Source: Linanthus parryae
Lineage: Eukaryota > Streptophyta > Magnoliopsida > Ericales > Polemoniaceae
Assembly (NCBI GenBank): GCA_023055425.1
Contig: JALGPY010000012.1
Location: forward strand, 16,069,922-16,133,921
Direction: 5' to 3'
Length of the DNA stretch: 64,000 nucleotides
A model generated the notes under the pieces. It worked only from the letters and a program-made list of their open reading frames with translations. It was not told the DNA's origin and made no database searches. Positions 21,529 to 34,543 of the stretch are shown here, piece by piece. The position numbers and the translations under genes were made by a program. The stretch's first letter is position 1. Every line of letters begins with the position of its first letter.

Positions 21529-24495
21529 TGTAATACCCCGTAATTTGGTCAGGGGTAAATTGGTAATTTTGGAGGCAAAACGTGAATCTTAAATTATTCG
21601 GGAAGTTTATTATAATTTTGTGCAAATTTTAGAATGTGAAACGATAATTTTTCGGGTGTAGATTAGTATTGTCGCGTATGTGACCACCGCGTGAGATGAT
21701 ACACCTGATACACTATAACATACCTACCCCACTACTACTATTATCACTATTATTATTAAATTAATATTACTATTATATTATTTTATTTTCCCCCTCCCCT
21801 GTCTTATCCTCACCCCTCCCTTTTGCTTTGCCTTCACGCACAAGGAACCTTAGCCGCCCCAACATCACCGCCTCCACCACCTTTGACAGCCTTCCATCAC
21901 CGCCCTCAGCCATTTATTTAAACCCCCCGAACCCCCCGCTGCCTTCCCCAGCAGCCCACCCTCACACAACTACCAGAAACGCCACCACCTCCATCATCAT
22001 CGTCGTCACTCTCACCACCACCATAACCTCAAGCTTCAACCAGAAACAACCCACCTCCACTACCTTCGTTCTCTTTCTCCCTCTCTGTTTCAGTACCCAG
22101 CAGCAGCAGCAGTTCATTACCTCCACCACCAGTTCACCATCTCCACCACCGTGCACCACCATCGTCGGCAACGTCGCCACCATCACCACTTCGCATCTCA
22201 CTCTGCCTCTCTTCCCTCTCTCTTTCACTCTCCACTTCTCTCTGTTTGTGTGGAAAGCAGAGGCAGCAGCTGCAGCTGGCAGCAAACAACCCAGCCACCA
22301 CCGCGTTTCCGGCGAGAAAGCCGTCGGGAAGAACAAGGCAACTCACTCCCTCTGTTCCCCTCTCGGCTCCCTCTCACTCCCCTCTCTGCTGCGACCCATA
22401 AAGAAGAAAGAAGAAGAAGAAGTTGCAGCAGCCTCAGGTCGAAGCAGAGCCACCCTCGCCGCCGGCGGAAGCCATTAAAACCGGCGAGAATTGAAGCCCC
22501 GCAAATCCGAGGCCACCCAGCCTATTTCTCCGACCCAGATCGACCCCCTAGGGTCCGACCAACTTCCCGGAGGTCCCAGCAGCTTCCAGCTCCAGCCGGA
22601 GAGCCACCGTCGGCCTCACCACCGCGAGCTCCGACGAGTCGTCGACCCGGCTCAAATCTTCGCCGTTTCTTCTGTTCCTTCGACCAGGTGCACTCCTAGT
22701 CCCTCCTTAGTCTGATTTCTGAACTAAAACTCTCATTATCATGCTTTGATTCATGTCCCGATTATTGAATACGTGGTGTTCTTGTTAGGAGGGGTAAAAG
22801 TATAGTTTTGGAAAAACTTAGGGGTGAAGATGTAGCTTAACAATCTGTTTTGGCCTTGTTAGGGGGTGTTTGTTTCCTTATCCATAACTTGGGGGTTATT
22901 CTTGCAAACCTGAATTTGTTGTGAAAATAAAGTAAATTAGAGCTTACACTATTTTCTAAATAAATAAAAATGGTTAGTATGGTAGAAGGGTTTTCTTGGA
23001 AAAATGTCAAGTTAGATATATAACGTGTAACTAGTTATTTCCCTATTTGTTGATTAAGTATTTGCTAGGAATTAAACGATTATTTAGTAGCATCTAGAAT
23101 TAAATGTTTCTAATATTTAGTAATGTCTAAATTATTATTTCTTAATTCTTCATAAAATCTAATAAATAGCCATCTTGGACTATACTTGGTTGTATGCAAA
23201 TAATGTTAGCTATTTAAAATAATAAAGTGTTGGTTGGTAATTTTGACTTTAGTAAATTTGCAAGACTTGGGATATAGACTCTTAAATAATGAGAATTTTA
23301 TTAGGAAATCAAATAAATATTGGAGAAAATTAGGTGACTCCCAATGAGACTCGCTAGGCTTAGAGCAATGCATGTTGTACACTTGCGTAGTTGATTTGTA
23401 AATTGAATAAAGAAATTCAATTTGTAGGTGACGAATTTATAGACGAAGGCTACGTGTCTTTCTAAAGGATCATTACGTGCTATTTGTTGAAGATTAAGGT
23501 GAGTATACATGCCAAGCCTAGCGTGCCAAGCTTCCTTCGTGTCAGACGTGGATTTTTATGTTATGTCTCAAAATTGTATTGTTTATTTGATACTTGTCGG
23601 TTTTGTTTATTTATTTCTTGAAAATCTCACACGATGAATATTAATTCGTAATAACGTAAAGTGAAAAGAGTTGTGCGGGGAACGTCATTTGGATTATTAT
23701 TGATTTGATTTGGTCGTCCATTCAACCCCTTATTATTTAGCCCGGTTGCCATTGCCCCGGGTTCGCTCCATGTACTCACCTCTCTGGCCGCAAGAAGTCT
23801 TAGGGGGGTGCCGGCACTTAAGGTCTTGGTAGCTTGTGATGGGATATATTGATGATGCGATTGGATTTTCCCCGTTCAACTCAAGATTTAATATGGTTAT
23901 TTCTGGATTGGCGGTTTATTGATGAGAAATTGGATGTTTATTATTAAATGAGGATATCAGAGTTGGATTATTGAAATTGAATTTGGATTTTCATATAAGG
24001 ATGTTGGATATGAGTTAAATGCTGGCTTCTGGAAATCTCTGGAATTGTGTTTGGAACATGAGAATATTTTATTACTCAATTATTCTTTACTTCCGCTTTA
24101 CAAATGTTATTATTTACTGTTTTACTTAAATTATCATCTCCTCTGTGTTTGACATGCTTGGGTGTTGCTCACTCAGTATTTGTTGCTGATTTTCAAACTG
24201 CGGTTCCTGTTTTCCTTCCCACCGCAGGTTTAGAGGCAGGAGACTTGGTGTAGCGGGGTACGAGACTCACCTAGATGGATATCATCACGTTTTGATCTAG
24301 TTTGTTAGCTATGCCTAGTGTAGTGCTTTTGAGACGCATGTTTTGAGACTTGTGTAATGCTTAAGACTTTTGTAATGTTTAATATAATAAATAATTCAGG
24401 ATGTTATGCTTTTGATTTCCACCGTCACTTTTAGCAGCGCCCTCCTGGGCTTTCCGGTCCGGAACGGGAAGCTTGGGAAACCGCGGGTTGTTGCA
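21529..24495 (+). repeat. Tekay 5' LTR
   Basis: 2967 bp, TG...CA. A TATA-like TTTATTTAAA lies at 21913-21922, followed by a proline-codon-like CCA/CTC-rich leader. Long open frames here (for example 21828-22478 and 22151-22699) begin with TTG or GTG, recur in the other LTR and are low-complexity, so I do not call them genes. Confidence 0.95.
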
Positions 24496-24497
24496 GG

Positions 24498-24510
24498 TGG
24501 TATCAGAGCC
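24498..24510 (+). promoter_or_regulatory. Tekay primer binding site (tRNA-iMet)
   Basis: TGGTATCAGAGCC begins two bases after the LTR and is complementary to the 3' end of plant initiator tRNA-Met. It primes minus-strand DNA synthesis. Confidence 0.9.
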
Positions 24511-24919
24511 GGTCATCCGTTAAAGGGAATTAAAAACCTGTAGGGAAACTTAAAATGAATCTAGGGCAAGATAAAACTGGAAAAGCCGATTGGGTTATGG
24601 GTAGTTTATTTGTTGGACCTGTCCACTCTGATTATTTCCTTGTTGTGTTGAGGTTATTATGTGATTTGGTTATGCCTGGATTATTTGGATGGATGTGAGA
24701 TATTTTGAGATGAGTAATGCTACTCCAGGAAAGTGAGTTGTATGGAATGTGAAATGTGGTAAAATATTTAATGGGGTGCTTTTCTTTTAATAATTGATGA
24801 GATTATACGACTTGCATGCTATACAATGGATAGTGTTTCTTGTTTAATGTGTGTGTGGATGAATCTGACCCTGAGACGATAGTATTAAGTGGTAAGAATA
24901 CGAGTAATTGCGTAGGACA

Positions 24920-25855
24920 ATGGCTGCTGAAAGCACAAACCAACCACAATTGGAGCAACTAGCCGCCCAGATGGAACGAATGACACAAGTCATGGATAGA
25001 GTAGTCGGTCGCGAAGAGCAAGGAAGGCCAAGCTATGCCAAGCAAATAGCTGAGCTAAACCCTCGTCAGTACACTGGGAAGGAAGATCCAATCGAACTGA
25101 AGAACTGGATTCGGAACTTTGAGAAGCTCCTAAAGGTCGTGCATTGCCCCGAGGATGAGAAGGTTAACTGCGCCGTGTTGCACCTGCTAGATGACGCAGA
25201 TGACTGGTGGACTACTAACCAGGAAGTCCTGCTGGCCCGGCCCAACTTCAACTGGGAAGCCTTCAAGACTGCCATTAGGACGCGGTTTTATCCAGCACAC
25301 GTTAAGAGAAGGAAGTGCAACGAATTCAACAATTTGACACAGGGGAATGGCTCAGTGACAGACTACTTCAAGAAGTTCGTGGAGCTACTAAAGTTTGCTG
25401 GCCACACAGTACCCGGTGAAGACGATAAGGTCAACAAGTTTATTTCGGGACTAAACTTCCAGCTGCAAAAGATCATGCGTAGCAGAACTTATGACACTTT
25501 GCACGAGGCCTATGATCGAGCTGCTGACATGTGGCAAGTCCAGGAGGTTCAGGACGAGTTTCGCGGGAAACGCAAGGCAGCTGAGGCAGGAAGCAGCAAC
25601 CAGAACAAGAAGTTTAAACCTAGCAATGGGGGAAACTATCAAAACCGGGGCCATCAGCCGAGCACTGAAATTGAACCGGTTCGTCGATACTTCTGTAAGA
25701 GATGCCAACGAAACCATCCCGGAGTTGACTGCATGGGTATCCCAGTTATCTGCAATAACTGTGGCAGGAGGGGACATCGAGCATTCGAGTGTCGATCTCC
25801 ACCAGCCAAAAATCAGCAAGTGTACCAGGGGGGAAACTACCAGAGGCCACCCTAG
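24920..25855 (+). pseudogene. Tekay gag (ends at premature TAG)
   Basis: ATG at 24920 (MAAEST...). Residues about 50-210 form the Gypsy capsid region (YTGKEDPIELKNWIRNFEKLL, DDADDWW, TDYFKKFVELLKFAG, FISGL). A zinc knuckle CNNCGRRGHRAFEC (CX2CX4HX4C) follows near 25752-25793, after a Cys/His stretch YFCKRCQRNH. A TAG at 25853-25855 interrupts the frame inside a Gln/Asn/Gly-rich linker. The same frame continues to protease, so this looks like a single C-to-T change of a CAG codon. Gag packages element RNA in cytoplasmic particles. Confidence 0.85.
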
Positions 25856-26704
25856 AACAACCACCATGGAAGCCGCCAGCAGTACGGGGACCAACAAGCT
25901 GGAAATCAGCAAATGGGATATGGCAACAGGAACAATGGCAACCGTAACTATCAAAATAACGGAGGCAATGGTTACGGACGACAGCAAAATTTCAACCCGG
26001 GGAATGCAGGACACAACGGAGCCCAAAACCGCAATGCGGTGATGGCAACTAACAATGGAGCTGGAAACGGAGGAGCTGGACCACACAATGGCAACGTGGG
26101 AAGGATAGCCGTGATGACAAAGACTGAAGCTGAGGCTGACCACGGAGTAGTCACGGGTACTTTTCTCATCTATGAGCACCCAGTTTTTGTATTATTTGAT
26201 TCCGGTGCATCCTACTCCTTTATATCATCGTCCCTTATTGAGAAATTGGGTTTGCATAAGTCATCTAGGATATCCATTCCTGTAGCGACCCCTACGGGCC
26301 GAATAACTGTTTGTGACACCTTATTCGAAGGAGTAGAATTAAAAATCCTCACCAGTGTCCTACCCGCCAACCTAATAAAATTCGACCTTGGAGGTATAGA
26401 CATAATCTTAGGAATGGACTGGCTTGGGGCATATCGAGCAGTCATTGACTGTTATGACCAGAAGGTTCGTTTAAGGGGACCCAAAGGGGAGAAAATCACC
26501 TACCGTGGAATTATTAGGGAACCTCGCATCAAGCTCGTGTCCGCCCTAACCATAGTCAATCAAGTAAAGAAGGGAAATACGGCCTACTTGTGTTACATCC
26601 AAGATGTTTCCAAGAAGGAGGCTGTGTTGGAAGAGATCCCTGTTGTGAGGGATTTTACTGACGTATTCCCGGAGGAGATCCCAGGTATGCCACCTAAGAG
26701 ATAA
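25856..26704 (+). pseudogene. Tekay linker and aspartic protease
   Basis: Same frame as gag. A Gly/Asn/Gln-rich linker precedes VLFDSGASYSFIS (about 26186-26225), the DSGA active-site motif of retroviral-type aspartic protease, and LGMDWLGAYRAVIDC further on. The frame ends at TAA (26702-26704), just before [11 protein letters not shown]. Related elements normally have Glu there, so a G-to-T change of GAA is likely. Confidence 0.85.
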
Positions 26705-29548
26705 GTGGAATTTACTCTGGACTTAGCACCAGGGACCGCGCCAATCTCAAAGGCACCGTACCGGATGGCACCCGCGGAGCTGAAGGAGATGAAGGATCAG
26801 TTGCAAGAACTCCTAACGAAAGGGTACATCAGACCAAGTGTATCACCCTGGGGAGCACCAGTACTCTTCGTGAAGAAGAAAGACGGTAACCTACGGCTAT
26901 GTATTGATTACCGCGAGTTGAACAGTTCCACCATCAAGAACAAGTATCCGCTACCTCGGATCGATGACCTGTTCGATCAGTTGCAAGGAGCCAGCGTCTT
27001 CTCGAAGATTGATCTGCGGTCGGGTTACCATCAGCTACGAGTAGCAGAGAAGGATATACCGAAGACTGCCTTTAGGACCAGGTATGGCCATTACGAATTC
27101 ACGGTGATGCCGTTTGGCCTAACCAACGCGCCTGCAGTCTTTATGGATTTGATGAACCGGGTAATGAGGCCATTCCTAGACCGGTTTGTAGTTGTCTTCA
27201 TAGACGACATTCTGGTGTATTCGAAGAGCGAGAAGGAACACGAGGAACATCTCAGAGAGGTGTTGCAGACATTGAGGCAGGAGCAACTATATGCCAAGCT
27301 GTCAAAGTGTGAGTTCTGGCTGGATCGTGTTCCGTTCTTGGGTCACATCATCTCGAAGGAGGGAATAGCAGTCGACCCAGGAAAGATCTCAGCAGTCAAA
27401 GACTGGCCAACCCCGAAGAATGTGTCAGAAGTAAGGAGTTTCCTTGGCTTAGCTGGATACTACAGACGGTTCGTGAAGGACTTCTCCAAGATCGCGAGGC
27501 CGTTGACAACTCTGACAAAGAAGGCGGTGAAGTATCACTGGGACGAGAGCTGCGAGAAGGCATTCCAGACTCTGAAGGAGAAACTGACTACAGCACCAGT
27601 GTTGGCCCTGCCAAACGACTCTGGCGAGTTCGAAGTATATAGCGATGCGTCAAAGAAGGGACTGGGATGTGTCCTTATGCAGGATAGGAGGGTGATTTCT
27701 TACGCCTTAAGGCAACTGAAGCCCCACGAGGAGAATTATGCCACGCATGACCTGGAGTTAGCGGCAATTGTCTTTGCACTGAGGATATGGAGGCATTATC
27801 TATATGGAGCCGTCTGCAAGCTCTACACGGATCACCGAAGCCTGAAGTACATCTTCACGCAGAAGGAGCTGAACAACCGGCAACGAAGATGGCTAGAGGT
27901 CATCAAGGACTACGATTTACGCATCCAGTACCACGAAGGGAAGGCGAATGTCGTCGCAGATGCGTTAAGCCGGAAGTCAAGCCATGCAATGAACGCTCTT
28001 CTAGCCCAGCCAGACTGGCTATGCCAGGAGTTCAAGAAGCTCAAAATTGAAGTCGTGGAGCAAGGAACAGTGCAGAATCTGCTAGGAAGCATGACAGTGG
28101 TGCCAGATTTCTTCGAGGAAATAAGGAGCAGCCAAAATGGAGACGTGAAGCTTGAAAGGATCAAAAAGAAGATTGCAGCAGGAGAAGCCAAAGAGTTCCA
28201 GATTCACGAAGATGGGAGCATTCGTTACAAAGGAAGATGGTGCGTACCACAGAAGTGCACGACAATCAAGGAGAAGCTGATGCGGGAAGCACACAACACG
28301 CCCTACTCAGTCCACCCTGGGGGTGACAAGCTTTACAAGGATTTGAAGAAGACGTTCTGGTGGCCCAACATGAAGAAGGAAGCGGCAGAGTTTGTGTCAA
28401 GGTGCTTAACATGCCAGAAGGTCAAGTTCGAACACAAGAGGATGGGAGGTCTACTTCAACCACTAGATGTTCCAGTCTGGAAGTGGGACTCTATTTCGAT
28501 GGACTTTGTGACAGCCTTGCCGACATCGAAGAATGGACTCAACCAGATTTGGGTTGTTGTGGATAGACTAACCAAGACAGCGAGATTCATACCGATGAAA
28601 GACACGTGGAACATGGAGAAAAGGGCAGACGCTTATATTAAGAACATAGTGCGATATCATGGAGTCCCAAGCTCAATAATCTCAGACAGAGACCCGAATT
28701 TCCTCTCGCACTTTTGGAGAGCTCTTCAGGAGGCACTCGGGACACAATTGAAGTTCAGTACGGCGTTCCACCCGGCTACAGACGGGCAGACAGAAAGGAC
28801 CATCCAGACTTTGGAAGACATGTTGAGAGCTTGCGTTATGGACTTCCAAGGCTCATGGGTCGATAAACTGCCATTAATCGAGTTCTCTTACAACAAGAGT
28901 TACCGCTCGAGCATTGGCATGGCGCCGTACGAAGCTTTGTATGGAAGGAAGTGTCGGTCGCCACTCTGTTGGAATGACATCAGCGAAACGGTAGTACTTG
29001 GACCACAAGTAATTGAGGATATGACCAACCAAGTACGAATGATTCAGCAAAGGATGAAAGCAGCTCAAGACAGGCAGAAGTCTTATGCAGATCAGAAGAG
29101 GAGGCCATTAGAATTTCAAGTGGGAGAAAAAGCTTTCCTTAGGGTTTCACCCACTAAAGGGGCAACCAGATTTAACCAGAAGGGGAAGCTGAGCCCTAAG
29201 TTCATTGGGCCATACGACGTCCTAGAAAGAATTGGAGATGTTGCGTATCGACTAGATTTACCATCGAGTTTGGGGCGCGTACACAACGTCTTCCACGTGT
29301 CCCAACTGAAGAAATATGTGCCAGATCCGTCACACGTGTTGGACCCTGAACCAGTAGAGCTGGACCCATCCTTATCATACGAGGAGCACCCTGTCAAAAT
29401 CTTGGACACCAAGACAAGAGACACGCGTACCAAAAGCGTCAAACTAGTCAAGGTGTTATGGACGAATCAGCAAACAGAAGAGGCTACCTGGGAAGCAGAG
29501 GAAGAAATGCGAAAGAAATACCCGCACCTGTTTAATGAGGTACATTGA
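26705..29548 (+). pseudogene. Tekay pol: RT, RNase H, integrase, chromodomain-like tail
   Basis: 947 residues without a stop. Reverse transcriptase: [52 protein letters not shown] (catalytic Asp pair). RNase [50 protein letters not shown]. Integrase: [11 protein letters not shown]...CLTCQKVK zinc finger and catalytic D, D, E in [16 protein letters not shown] and DGQTERTIQ, with a [11 protein letters not shown] motif. The tail [23 protein letters not shown] is the chromodomain-like end seen in Tekay/Del chromoviruses, which is thought to guide integration. It has no start of its own, being one polyprotein with gag split by the two upstream stops. Confidence 0.92.
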
Positions 29549-29855
29549 GTTCCGGGGACGTCACTCTCTAAGGGGGAGAGGGTGTAATCTTTCGTTTGTC
29601 ACCGTCTTAGAACCCTAGCCCCTTATTACGTGCTTAGCACTAAAAATAAAATTTTCTTGGTATTTCTTGTGCATAACATGATGACTACTTGTTTGCTTGC
29701 AGGAATTATTTGTGTTGAGACTACTTGTTTGCTTGCATGAATTATCTGTGTTGATGGATTATTCATCTATTATATGGGTATGTGGAAGGTTCGAGTGGTT
29801 AAATATTTGAATAACTAAAGCTTCGGGGACGAAGCTCTCTTTAAGGGGGGAAGAC
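29549..29855 (+). other. Tekay 3' untranslated region, tandem repeat, polypurine tract
   Basis: A 36-bp unit (GACTACTTGTTTGCTTGCA...) is duplicated in tandem at 29683-29718 and 29719-29754. The functional polypurine tract is CTTTAAGGGGGGAAGAC (29839-29855), next to the LTR. A near copy of this module (GGGGACGTCACTCTCTAAGG..., from 29556) lies about 275 bp upstream, paired with GGGGACGAAGCTCTCTTTAA before the real tract. Confidence 0.75.
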
Positions 29856-32822
29856 TGTAATACCCCGTAATTTGGTCAGGGGTAAATTGGTAATTTTGGA
29901 GGCAAAACGTGAATCTTAAATTATTCGGGAAGTTTATTATAATTTTGTGCGAATTTTAGAATGTGAAACGATAATTTTTCGGGTGTAGATTAGTATTGTC
30001 GCGTATGTGACCACCGCGTGAGATGATACACCTGATACACTATAACATACCTACCCCACTACTACTATTATCACTATTATTATTAAATTAATATTACTAT
30101 TATATTGTTTTATTTTTCCCCTCCCCTGTCTTATCCTCACCCCTCCCTTTTGCTTTGCCTTCACGCACAAGGAACCTTAGCCGCCCCAACATCACCGCCT
30201 CCACCACCTTCTACAGCCTTCCATCACCGCCCTCAGCCATCTATTTAAACCCCCCGAACCCCCCGCTGCCTTCCCCAGCAGCCCATCCTCACACAACTAC
30301 CAGAAACGCCACCACCTCCATCATCATCGTCGTCACTCTCACCACCACCATAACCTCAAGCTTCAGCCAGAAACAACCCACCTCCACTACCTTCGTTCTC
30401 TTTCTCCCTCTCTGTTTCAGTACCCAGCAGCAGCAGCAGTTCATTACCTCCACCACCAGTTCACCATCTCCACCACCGTGCACCACCATCGTCGGCAACG
30501 TCGCCACCATCACCACTTCGCATCTCACTCTGCCTCTCTTCCCTCTCTCTTTCACTCTCCACTTCTCTCTGTTTGTGTGGAAAGCAGAGGCAGCAGCTGC
30601 AGCTGGCAGCAAACAACCCAACCACCACCGCGTTTCCGGCGAGAAAGCCGTCGGGAAGAACAAGGCAACTCACTCCCTCTGTTCCCCTCTCGGCTCCCTC
30701 TCACTCCCCTCTCTGCTGCGACCCATAAAGAAGAAAGAAGAAGAAGAAGTTGCAGCAGCCTCAGGTCGAAGCAGAGCCACCCTCGCCGCCGGCGGAAGCC
30801 ATTAAAACCGGCGAGAATTGAAGCCCAGCAAATCCGAGGCCACCCAGCCTATTTCTCCGACCCAGATCGACCCCCTAGGGTCCGACCAACTTCCCGGAGG
30901 TCCCAGCAGCTTCCAGCTCCAGCCGGAGAGCCACCGTCGGCCTCACCACCGCGAGCTCCGACGAGTCGTCGACCCGGCTCAAATCTTCGCCGTTTCTTCT
31001 GTTCCTTCGACCAGGTGCACTCCTAGTCCCTCCTTAGTCTGATTTCTGAACTAAAACTCTCATTATCATGCTTTGATTCATGTCCCGATTATTGAATACG
31101 TGGTGTTCTTGTTAGGAGGGGTAAAAGTGTAGTTTTGGAAAAACTTAGGGGTGAAGATGTAGCTTAACAATCTGTTTTGGCCTTGTTAGGGGGTGTTTGT
31201 TTCCTTATCCATAACTTGGGGGTTATTCTTGCAAACCTGAATTTGTTGTGAAAATAAAGTAAATTAGAGCTTACACTATTTTCTAAATAAATAAAAATGG
31301 TTAGTATGGTAGAAGGGTTTTCTTGGAAAAATGTCAAGTTAGGTATATAACGTGTAACTAGTTATTTCCCTATTTGTTGATTAAGTATTTGCTAGGAATT
31401 AAACGATTATTTAGTAGCATCTAGAATTTAATGTTTCTAATATTTAGTAATGTCTAAATTATTATTTCTTAATTCTTCATAAAATCTAATAAATAGCCAT
31501 CTTGGACTATACTTGGTTGTATGCAAATAATGTTAGCTATTTAAAATAATAAAGTCTTGGTTGGTAATTTTGACTTTAGTAAATTTGCAAGACTTGGGAT
31601 ATAGACTCTTAAATAATGAGAATTTTATTAGGAAATCAAATAAATATTGGAGAAAATTAGGTGACTCCCAATGAGACTCGCTAGGCTTAGAGCAATGCAT
31701 GTTGTATACTTGCGTAGTTGATTTGTAAATTGAATAAAGAAATTCAATTTGTAGGTGACGAATTTATCGACGAAGGCTACGTGTCTTTCTAAAGGATCAT
31801 TACGTGCTATTTGTTGAAGATTAAGGTGAGTATACATGCCAAGCCTAGTGTGCCAAGCTTCCTTCGTGTCAGACGTGGATTTTTATGTTATGTCTCAAAA
31901 TTGTATTGTTTATTTGATACTTGTCGGTTTTCTTTATTTATTTCTTGAAAATCTCACACGATGAATATTAATTCGTAATAACGTAAAGTGAAAAGAGTTG
32001 TGCGGGGAACGTCATTTGGATTATTATTGATTTGATTTGGTCGTCCATTCGACCCCTTATTATTTAGCCCGGTTGCCATTGCCCCGGGTTCGCTCCATGT
32101 ACTCACCTCTCTGGCCGCAAGAAGTCTTAGGGGGGTGCCGGCACTTAAGGTCTTGGTAGCTTATGATGGGATATATTGATGATGCGATTGGATTTTCCCC
32201 GTTCAACTCAAGATTTAATATGGTTATTTCTGGATTGGCGGTTTATTGATGAGAAATTGGATGTTTATTATTAAATGAGGATATCAGAGTTGGATTATTG
32301 AAATTGAATTTGGATTTTCATATAAGGATGTTGGATATGAGTTAAATGCTGGGTTCTGGAAATCTCTGGAATTGTGTTTGGAACATGAGAATATTTTATT
32401 ACTCAATTATTCTTTACTTCCGCTTTACAAATGTTATTATTTACTGTTATACTTAAATTATCATCTCCTCTGTGTTTGACATGCTTGGGTGTTGCTCACT
32501 CAGTATTTGTTGCTGATTTTCAAACTGCGGTTCCTGTTTTCCTTCCCACCGCAGGTTTAGAGGCAGGAGACTTGGTGTAGCGGGGTACGAGACTCACCTA
32601 GATGGATATCATCATGTTTTGATCTAGTTTGTTAGCTATGCCTAGTGTAGTGCTTTTGAGACGCATGTTTTGAGACTTGTGTAATGCTTAAGAATTTTGT
32701 AATGTTTAATATAATAAATAATTCAGGATGTTATGCTTTTGATTTCCACCGTCACTTTTAGCAGCGCCCTCCTGGGCTTTCCGGTTCGGAACGGGAAGCT
32801 TGGGAAACCGCGGGTTGTTGCA
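29856..32822 (+). repeat. Tekay 3' LTR
   Basis: Same length as the 5' LTR (2967 bp) with scattered single-base differences. In the TATA-like region it reads CTATTTAAA (30241-30249) where the 5' copy reads TTATTTAAA. Confidence 0.95.
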
Positions 32823-34543
32823 CGCTTTCCCAAACACGAGCTGGTATGGTGACATTCCCAGCGGTGTTTTGAAAGCTGTCCTGTAGGCCCAAAGCGCATC
32901 GTCCAGTCTGACAGACCAATCCTTCCGGCCGAGATTCACTGTTTTCTCGAGTATGCTCTTAATCTCTCGATTCGACACCTCGGCTTGCCCGTTCGTCTGC
33001 GGATGGTAGGGTAACGAGACTTTATGAACTGACACGCCGTACTGTTTCAGAACTTTCGAAAAAACTCGATTGATGAAGTGCGAGCCCTCGTCGCTAATCA
33101 TTGCCCTGGGAGTCCCGAAACGAGTGAAAACGTTGCGTTTCAGAAAACGCTCAACGGTAGCTGCATCGCTTTTCTGACACGCGATCGCTTCGATCCACTT
33201 TGTCACATAATCTACTGCCAGCAGAATGTAAAGATTTCCCATCGAAGACGGGAACGGACCCATGAAGTCAATCCCCCATACATCAAATGGCTCTACCTCC
33301 TGCCACACGGTCATCGGCATCTCGTCCCGGTGTGAGGTTTTTCCTGTCCTCCGGCACCTATCACATCCCTGCACATAGTCATGACAGTCTTTGAAGATTG
33401 TCGGCCAGAAAAAACCGGACTGCAGTATTTTATGAGCTGTTCGCGTTCCCCCAAAATGACCCCCACACTGTGATGAGTGGCAGTGTCGGATCACGTTCCA
33501 GGCCTCGTGGGTCGGGATACACCTTCTCAGGATGTTGTCGGCCCCCTGTTTGAACAAGTACGGGTCGTCCCAGAAATACTGTCGACTTTCGGCAATGAAC
33601 TTTTTCCGCTGCGACGGGGTGAGATCCTCGGGAAGCGTGCCAGTTACCAAGTAATTGGCTATGGCATAGTACCACGGTCTCCCGATTTTTACTGCCATGA
33701 TATGCTCGTCCGGGAAGTTTTCCTTGATCGGCACCGGGTCCACCTTCACGTTCTCAAGTCTGGATAGGTGATCCGCTACCACGTTCTCAACTCCCTTCTT
33801 GTCCCGGATTTCCACATCGAATTCCTGCATCAGTAGTACCCACCTCAACAGTCTCGGTTTCGCGTCCTTCTTGTCCAGCAGGTATTTCAGGGCACTATGG
33901 TCGGTGAAAACGATAACTTTCGATCTGACCAAATAGGGTCTGAATTTGTCCAGGGCATACACCACGGCCAGCAGTTCCTTTTCTGTTGTGCCATAGTTGA
34001 GATGGGCATCGTTGAGTACCCGGCTCGCATAATAAATGACGTGGCAGACCTTATCTTTTCGCTGTCCCAAAACTGCCCCGACTGCGTAGTCGCTGGCGTC
34101 ACACATCAGCTCAAACGGGAGTGACCAATCTGGCGTGGTTATAACCGGGGCTGTGGTCAGCTTCTCTTTCAAGTGGTCAAAAGCCTGCCGACATGCTGCA
34201 TCGAAATCAAAGGGTACGTCTTTTCCGAGTAAAGCGCAGAGTGGCTTTGTGATCTTGGAAAAGTCTTTGATGAACCTTCGGTAAAATCCTGCATGTCCCA
34301 GAAAACTCTTGATCGCCCTTACGTTCGTCGGGTATGGAAGCTGCTTTATCACCTCGATCTTAGCCCGGTCCACCTCGAGTACCTTGCTGGAAATTCTGTG
34401 ACCTAGCACGATCCCCTCGGTGACCATAAAGTGACACTTCTCCCAATTAAGTACCAAATTCGCCTTCTTGCATCGGATCAGAACCTGGCCCAAATGGAAC
34501 AGGCAGTCATCGAAACTGTCCCCGAATAGTGAGAAGTCGTCCA
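32823..34543 (-). pseudogene. Athila-A pol: RT end, RNase H, integrase core
   Basis: Minus-strand frame after the frameshift near 34543. It runs from [14 protein letters not shown] through [12 protein letters not shown] and [19 protein letters not shown] (reverse transcriptase), [29 protein letters not shown] and [11 protein letters not shown] (RNase H), to [12 protein letters not shown]...CDRCRRTG (integrase zinc finger). The DDE core follows: [33 protein letters not shown]. It is cut at 32823 by the Tekay insertion and continues at 21523. Confidence 0.92.

Larger units (their letters stand above)
21529..32822 (+). mobile_element. Tekay-type chromovirus (Ty3/Gypsy), complete
   Basis: LTRs 21529-24495 and 29856-32822, both 2967 bp, TGTAATACCCC...GGTTGTTGCA. 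A perfect target duplication CGCTT lies at 21524-21528 and 32823-32827. The primer site TGGTATCAGAGCC (24498-24510) matches initiator tRNA-Met, and a polypurine tract precedes the 3' LTR. One reading frame from 24920 to 29548 encodes gag, protease, reverse transcriptase, RNase H, integrase and a chromodomain-like tail, broken only by two in-frame stops. A hand comparison of the LTRs finds about 25 substitutions and no length change, so insertion was recent. Confidence 0.95.

Noticed and set aside
22077..22120. CAG repeat (CAGCAGCAGCAGCAG) in the Tekay LTRs as a disease-type or regulatory microsatellite
   Set aside because: Only five units, identical in both LTRs, and part of a generally CAG/CCA-rich leader.
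21828..22699. Long open frames in the Tekay 5' LTR (216 and 182 residues), repeated at 30155-31026
   Set aside because: They start with TTG/GTG, are made of CCA/CTC/TCC low-complexity codons, overlap each other in two frames and lie in the LTR leader. Conservation between copies only reflects LTR identity.
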